Positions 54,074 to 64,000 of a stretch of DNA of 64,000 nt are shown here, in pieces (position 1 is the stretch's first letter; each line of letters starts with the position of its first letter). Below the pieces are notes generated by a model, which worked only from the letters and a program-made list of their open reading frames with translations, made no database searches and was not told the origin of the DNA. The stretch covers positions 1 to 64,000 of the forward strand of contig JAICWX010000004.1 in the NCBI GenBank assembly GCA_025934635.1. The letters are read 5' to 3'. Made by a program: the position numbers and the translations under genes. Source of the DNA: Streptosporangiaceae bacterium (GTDB lineage: Bacteria; Actinomycetota; Actinomycetes; Streptosporangiales; Streptosporangiaceae).

Positions 54074-54853
54074 TCAGTGGCCGGACATGCCGCCGTCGAC
54101 GGCCAGGGTGATGCCGGCGATGTAGGAGGAGGCGGGGCTGGCCAGGAAGACCACCACGGTGTCGATTTCGTGCTGCTCGCCCATCCGGCCGAGGGTGGAG
54201 GTCTGGGTGATGAACTGGTCCAGCATGTCCTGCGGGATCGGGTCGGTCATCTCGCTGCGGAAATACCCGGGTGCGACCGCGTTGACCCGGATCCCGCGGC
54301 GGCCCGACCACTGCTGGTTCAGGTCGCGGGTCAGCCCCATGAGCCCGGCTTTGCTGGCCGCGTAGGCCGCCTGCGGCCAGAAGGACTTCACCAGGCCGAG
54401 CAGGCTGGCGATGTTGACGATGGACGAGCCGGGCGGCATGACGCGCGCGGCCGCCTGGGCCATCCAGTAGGCGCCCATCAAGTTGACGTCGACGACCTGG
54501 CGGAACTGCTCCGGGGTCTCGCGCAGCGCGGGCACGGCGGTGCCCAGGCCGGCGTTGTTGACGAGCACGTCCAGGTGACCGAAGCGCTCGACGGCCGCCT
54601 GCACCGCGGCCTGGCACGCCTCGGGGTCGGTGACATCGGTCTCTACCGCGAGCGCGGACCGGCCGAGCTTCTCGACCTCCTGGCGGACCGCATCCAGCCG
54701 GTCCGCCCGCCGGGCGGCCAGCACCACGTCCGCCCCGGCCTGGGCCAGCGCCACCGCGAAGCCCGCCCCCAGGCCGCTGCTCGCCCCGGTCACCAGGGCG
54801 ACCTTCCCCGCCAGCGAAAACCGGTCGAGCACCGGGATGTCTGCGTCTGCCAC
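54074..54853 (-). CDS. SDR family oxidoreductase
   Basis: A 259-residue classical SDR: cofactor loop TGASSGLGAG, NNAG, NIASLLG with catalytic Ser, and YAASKAG with the Tyr/Lys pair; ends with TLAVDGGMSGH. Likely NAD(P)-dependent reduction or oxidation of a hydroxy or keto acyl or sugar compound. Stand-alone, 43 nt from the TetR gene on the same strand, so possibly in one transcript with it. Confidence 0.88.
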   Translation of the reverse strand: MADADIPVLDRFSLAGKVALVTGASSGLGAGFAVALAQAGADVVLAARRADRLDAVRQEVEKLGRSALAVETDVTDPEACQAAVQAAVERFGHLDVLVNNAGLGTAVPALRETPEQFRQVVDVNLMGAYWMAQAAARVMPPGSSIVNIASLLGLVKSFWPQAAYAASKAGLMGLTRDLNQQWSGRRGIRVNAVAPGYFRSEMTDPIPQDMLDQFITQTSTLGRMGEQHEIDTVVVFLASPASSYIAGITLAVDGGMSGH

Positions 54854-54896
54854 TCCCGGATCATCCCAGGTCCCCGGGTGGCGAGGCGGCCCGGGG

Positions 54897-55517
54897 TCAG
54901 CCTTGCAGGGCGACGTCGAGCAGGGTCGCGGCCGCCGTCTTGGCGGCTGCGGTGACGTCAGTGTCGCCGTCCAGGCTCCGTGCCGTCATCGCGCCGTCGT
55001 AGAGCAGGTGGATCTGCCGGGCGAGCATCTCCGGGTCCGGGGCCCCGGCCCCGGCGGCCAAGTCGGTGAGGAAGCCGCGGAACCAGTGCCGGTAGATGCG
55101 CGGGACCTCGTAGGAGGCGGTTTCCGGCTGGGCCTCGGCCGAGGCCCGATTGAACGCGCAGCCGAGGTAACCGGGCCGGGCGAAGGTCTCAGCCTGCGCA
55201 TCGAACACGCTCAGCAGGCGCTGCCGCGGGTCGTCGTGCGCCTCGGCAGCCCCTCGCAGCCTGGCCTGCATCGCATCCATCCGGCGCTCGAGGTAGGCGC
55301 GGATCAGCTCGTCCTTGCTGCCGAAGGTGCCGTACAGCGAGGCCCGGGCGACGTCGGCCCGCTCCAGGACCCGGTCGATGCCGACGGTATGCACGCCCTC
55401 GGCGTAGAACAGCTCGTCCGCCGCTTGCAGCAGCCGCTCTCGCGGCGAGGGGCGCCGGGTCCTGACCCGGGCACCGGGCACGCCGCTCGTCATCTCGCTG
55501 GTCGTGTCGCTAGGCAT
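54897..55517 (-). CDS. TetR/AcrR family transcriptional regulator
   Basis: About 206 residues. N-terminal HTH (RERLLQAADELFYAEGVHTV, then GIDRVLERADVARASLYG at about 25-65) and a helical ligand domain with the Cys-containing LGCAFNRASAEAQ typical of this AcrR subgroup. The start is MPSDTT (55517) or, three codons up, MCVMP (55526). A palindromic operator lies directly upstream. Confidence 0.88.
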   Translation of the reverse strand: MPSDTTSEMTSGVPGARVRTRRPSPRERLLQAADELFYAEGVHTVGIDRVLERADVARASLYGTFGSKDELIRAYLERRMDAMQARLRGAAEAHDDPRQRLLSVFDAQAETFARPGYLGCAFNRASAEAQPETASYEVPRIYRHWFRGFLTDLAAGAGAPDPEMLARQIHLLYDGAMTARSLDGDTDVTAAAKTAAATLLDVALQG

Positions 55518-55535
55518 GACACACACCTCCTGGAC

Positions 55536-55568
55536 AGACCGGTCAGTCTATATTGGCCGGACGTCCGG
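55536..55568. promoter_or_regulatory. TetR operator candidates AGACCGGTCAGTCT and CCGGACGTCCGG
   Basis: AGACCGGTCAGTCT (55536-55549, with the perfect core GACCGGTC) is typical of AcrR-type operators and sits just upstream of the TetR start. A second, perfect 12-bp palindrome CCGGACGTCCGG lies at 55557-55568. Both are in the gap toward the KAS III/carboxylase operon. Confidence 0.55.
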
Positions 55569-55742
55569 ATAACGCGAGCCGGCCCGCGAAAAATCCCGTC
55601 AATCTGACCTCACGACGGGCATAACCCGCGCATTGCGGGTACGGCTGCACATATGGCCCAGGTCACATACACCGGGCTCCGCCGCACCACCGGATAGGGC
55701 AGACTCACCGGCGGACGCAGGCTCCGCCCAGGAGGTGACATC

Positions 55743-57701
55743 GTGAAACCATTCGTGGTCAACAGCCATGGCCGCTTGGTGTTCCCGGCCAATTTCCTCG
55801 GGGACCTGGACTTCTCGGTACTCGACACGCTCGAGCAGTTCACCGCGGTGATCGGGCGGGACTTCGAGGCCAAGGCGCCGACCGGGACCGACATCGCGGA
55901 CCGCGTCGACTCCGGGGCCTACACCCGGCGCTTCGAGCTGCTGCGGGACCTCGGCCAGAACCTGTACTGGGCCAACCGGTACTCGATCACCATGTTCGAC
56001 CGGCGCCCGACCCGCTGGCGCGACCTCGCCAAGCGCCGCCCCGACGTCTTCCTGCCCGTGCTCACGCCCTGGGAGGACAGCGAGCGCAAGGTGGCCGCGG
56101 TCGAGCATGCCTTCCGGGCGCTCGAGCCGACGTGGGACGCCCAAGCCGAGGAGACTATCTTCGACCTGCTGTTCGACCTGTTCCGGACCAAGCTTTACCA
56201 CGCCACTGAACTGCCGCCGATCAAGCCGACGGTGGCCGAGTTCATGGACCAGCCCGGCGCGCTGACCTTCGTCATGCCCGGCTACGACCCGGACTACCCG
56301 GTCTTCAGCACCGAGCAGATCATGGACGCGCACGAGGACGTGCCCGAGCTCGAGGCGCTGATGCGCTGGTCGATGATGCTGCACAACCAGTACCCGTGGG
56401 ACCGTTCGGGCACCGAGCTGCGCGGTCCCGGCGAGATCGGCGACGACGACTTCGTGGTCGCCTTCCACCCGCGCACCCGGGACGTGCAGGCGTTTATCGA
56501 GCGGGTGAAGCGCCCGCAGGCCGCCGCCGGGGGCTCCGCCCGGGTCCGGGCAGAGGAGGTCGAGCCGGTGACGCCCTATCCCCCGGTGCGGGTGCGGGAG
56601 GCGTTCGCGGTCCAGCCGGCGTTCGAGGCGCTGGCGATCGTGCGCGGCGAGCACGTCTGCACCAACGACGACGTGATCAGGAACACCAGCTTCTCCTGGT
56701 CACCGATGAGCGCGCAGGAGATCGCGGCCAAGACCGGCATCGAGCAGCGGCACTACACCAGCCGGGAGCCGGAGGAACTGGCGCTGCACGCGGCCCGGGC
56801 CGCGCTGGCCAAGTCGGGCCGCCGCCCCGCGGAGATCGGCGCGATCCTGGTCAGCACGTGCACGAGCAACCGGCAGATCCCGTCGATCGCGTGCTGGCTG
56901 TCCGGCGAGCTCGGCCTGCGGCAGACGCACGCCTCGGCCGACCTGGTGGCGGCGTGCGCCGGGTTCCCCTACGGGGTTTCGGAGGCCATCCGCCAGCTCC
57001 AGGAGGTCCGGCGGCCGGTGCTGCTGGTCTGCGTGGAGAAGTTCTCTGACAAGATCGGCAGCGTGCGAACCTCGCGGATGATCTTCGGCGACGGGGCCGC
57101 GGCGATGATCATCGGCCCGGCCGCCGACGGGCAGCGCGGGGACGTGGAGGTGGTCCAGACCTACGCGAGCGGCCCGCACAGCGAGGTCAACTCGATCATC
57201 TGGCCGAACACCGAGTTCGACGGCGACATCACCGTGTACGGTCCGGAGGTAAAGGCGCTGGTCCAGCGCTATCTGGTCCAGATGCTCGGCGAGCTCGGCG
57301 AGCTGCCGGACCCGGACGCGCCGGAGCAGAAGCTGCTGGAGAGCATCGAGCTGATCATCCCGCATCAGGCCAACAAGACCATGATCCTCAACCTGGCCGC
57401 CAAGGCCGGGCTCGCCGCCGAGCAGCTCTACTTCAACGTCGAGAGGATGGGCAACGTGTCCGCTGCGAGCATCCCGATCGCGGTCCACGACGCCGTGCGC
57501 GACGGGGTCATCACCCGGCCGGTTCGGGTGTTCGCCCCCGGGTTCGGGGCCGGCGCCGTCGGCGGGTACGCGGTGATGCGCGTCGACCCGGCGATCATCG
57601 CGGACGAGGTGGTGCTCGACATCCGGGACGCGGACCGGCCGGCCACTGGGGCGGCGGCCGGGGGAACCAGCGACGACATCCGCGCCGCCTTCGGTGAGTA
57701 G
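55743..57701 (+). CDS. 3-oxoacyl-ACP synthase III-like protein with a novel N-terminal domain
   Basis: A 652-residue fusion. Residues 280-625 form a KAS III (FabH-like) condensing enzyme with the complete triad: Cys405 (VAACAGFPYG), His541 (IIPHQANKT) and Asn571 (ERMGNVSAASIP). The first 260 residues are not recognised: mixed alpha/beta, rich in aromatic residues, starting MKPFVVNSHGRLVFPANFLG. GGAGG upstream of GTG 55743. The carboxylase gene starts 3 nt after its stop, so malonyl-CoA (or methylmalonyl-CoA) made by the next enzyme may feed this condensation. Confidence 0.85.
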   Translation: MKPFVVNSHGRLVFPANFLGDLDFSVLDTLEQFTAVIGRDFEAKAPTGTDIADRVDSGAYTRRFELLRDLGQNLYWANRYSITMFDRRPTRWRDLAKRRPDVFLPVLTPWEDSERKVAAVEHAFRALEPTWDAQAEETIFDLLFDLFRTKLYHATELPPIKPTVAEFMDQPGALTFVMPGYDPDYPVFSTEQIMDAHEDVPELEALMRWSMMLHNQYPWDRSGTELRGPGEIGDDDFVVAFHPRTRDVQAFIERVKRPQAAAGGSARVRAEEVEPVTPYPPVRVREAFAVQPAFEALAIVRGEHVCTNDDVIRNTSFSWSPMSAQEIAAKTGIEQRHYTSREPEELALHAARAALAKSGRRPAEIGAILVSTCTSNRQIPSIACWLSGELGLRQTHASADLVAACAGFPYGVSEAIRQLQEVRRPVLLVCVEKFSDKIGSVRTSRMIFGDGAAAMIIGPAADGQRGDVEVVQTYASGPHSEVNSIIWPNTEFDGDITVYGPEVKALVQRYLVQMLGELGELPDPDAPEQKLLESIELIIPHQANKTMILNLAAKAGLAAEQLYFNVERMGNVSAASIPIAVHDAVRDGVITRPVRVFAPGFGAGAVGGYAVMRVDPAIIADEVVLDIRDADRPATGAAAGGTSDDIRAAFGE

Positions 57702-57704
57702 CCG

Positions 57705-63335
<5,631 letters not shown>

Positions 63336-63357
63336 CGGCGAGGCTAGGCTCGGCGGG

Positions 63358-64000
63358 ATGAGCGACTACCGCCGGACCGTTCCCTTCGGCGCAGGCTGGC
63401 TGTTCGGCGCGTACACCGACGGCAGCGAGCAGCCTGGCTTCGACGACAGCGGACTGGCCGCGGTGACGCTGCCGCACACGGTCACGCCGCTGTCCTGGCA
63501 GGACTGGGACCCGGCCGCCTGGGAGCGGACCTGGGTGTACCGCCGGCACTTCGGCGCGCCGCCCGGCCACCACGGCCGGCGGGCGTTCCTGGACATCGGC
63601 GCGGCCATGACCCACGCCACGGTCACCCTGAACGGGGCCCAGGTGGCCGACCACCTGGGCGGGTACCTGCCGTTCAGCACGGAGGTCACCGGTGCCCTGC
63701 GGCCGGAGGGGAACCTGCTGGCGGTCCGGCTGGACGCGAGCTTCAACCTCAACGTGCCGCCCGACCGGCCCGCTCCCGCCGACACCATCTCGGTGGACTA
63801 CTGGCAGCCAGGGGGGCTGTACCGCGACGTACGGCTGCGGCTGGTGCCGCCGGTGTTCCTGGCCGACGTGTTCGCCAAGCCAGTCAGCGTCCTGGACCCC
63901 GCCGCCCGGCAGGTGGTCGTCCAGGTCACGGTGGACGCCGCCGCGGTGCCGGACGAGGTCCTCCAGGTCGTGACCGAGCTGCGCGAGGGCGAACGCACGC
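63358..64000 (+). CDS. Glycoside hydrolase family 2-type protein (3' end beyond the window)
   Basis: The first 214 residues of a gene cut by the window end. They form the sugar-binding jelly-roll and the start of the Ig-like domain of GH2 enzymes (beta-galactosidase/glucuronidase/mannosidase type): LPHTVTPLSWQDWDP, WVYRRHFGAPPG, AFLDIGAAMTHATVTLNG, HLGGYLPFSTEVTGAL, and VDYWQPGGLYRDVRL. The catalytic domain is outside. ATG 63358 lies 22 nt after the carboxylase stop and has GGCGGG upstream. Specificity cannot be told. Confidence 0.85.
   Translation, partial: MSDYRRTVPFGAGWLFGAYTDGSEQPGFDDSGLAAVTLPHTVTPLSWQDWDPAAWERTWVYRRHFGAPPGHHGRRAFLDIGAAMTHATVTLNGAQVADHLGGYLPFSTEVTGALRPEGNLLAVRLDASFNLNVPPDRPAPADTISVDYWQPGGLYRDVRLRLVPPVFLADVFAKPVSVLDPAARQVVVQVTVDAAAVPDEVLQVVTELREGERT

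Overview
The window is about 64 kb of high-GC DNA with actinobacterial hallmarks: GTG starts, densely packed genes, a CRP/FNR, TetR, GntR and MarR rich regulator set, an F420-type oxidoreductase and an actinobacterial-style rRNA leader. I would place it in a soil-type, Streptosporangiales/Treboniales-like or Streptomyces-like Actinomycetota; the exact genus cannot be read from the sequence alone.

Layout. 0-0.65 kb: the upstream leader of an rRNA operon that runs out of the window to the left. 0.66-4.0 kb: pyruvate carboxylase. 4.2-13.9 kb: a catabolic/transport neighbourhood headed by a SAM (S-box) riboswitch candidate, with two APH-fold kinases, two FAD-dependent amine oxidases/dehydrogenases (one of the dimethylglycine/sarcosine dehydrogenase type with a GcvT tail), an SDR, an amino-acid permease and a GntR regulator. 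13.9-18.2 kb: surE and a leftward operon of two enoyl-CoA hydratases, a cytochrome P450 and a TetR regulator.

18.4-23.8 kb is the most interesting stretch. It holds a CRP-family protein with an intact cyclic-nucleotide pocket, a class III nucleotide-cyclase-like protein, a large STAND/NLR-like protein with a degenerate P-loop and HEAT-like repeats, an unrecognised alpha-helical protein, and, converging from the other strand, a membrane protein resembling Pycsar effectors. The C-terminus of the cyclase and the N-terminal part of the STAND protein carry the same Gly/Asn-rich motif of about 28 residues, as expected for amyloid-type signalling partners. I read this as a candidate Pycsar-like antiphage island with an added NLR-like layer.

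23.9-28.5 kb: an RpiR regulator, amidohydrolase, M20 amidohydrolase and glutamine synthetase operon. 28.6-35 kb: AI-2E permease, hydrolase, VWA/MoxR pair, and a cyclic-nucleotide-binding-domain/thioredoxin-reductase-like fusion. 35-44.5 kb is a worn zone: frameshifted and truncated genes, an 85-bp perfect duplication of a hydrolase tail plus a third decayed copy, a phage-type small Cys protein and tRNA-Val, with intact LysR/YeiH and peptidoglycan hydrolase genes among them. 44.5-55.6 kb: fatty-acid/CoA metabolism and assorted single genes with their regulators. 55.7-63.3 kb: a KAS III fusion followed 3 bp later by a single-chain, eukaryote-like acetyl/propionyl-CoA carboxylase. The window ends inside a GH2 glycosidase gene.

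All family calls were made by eye from motifs and translated sequence; no database search was run.
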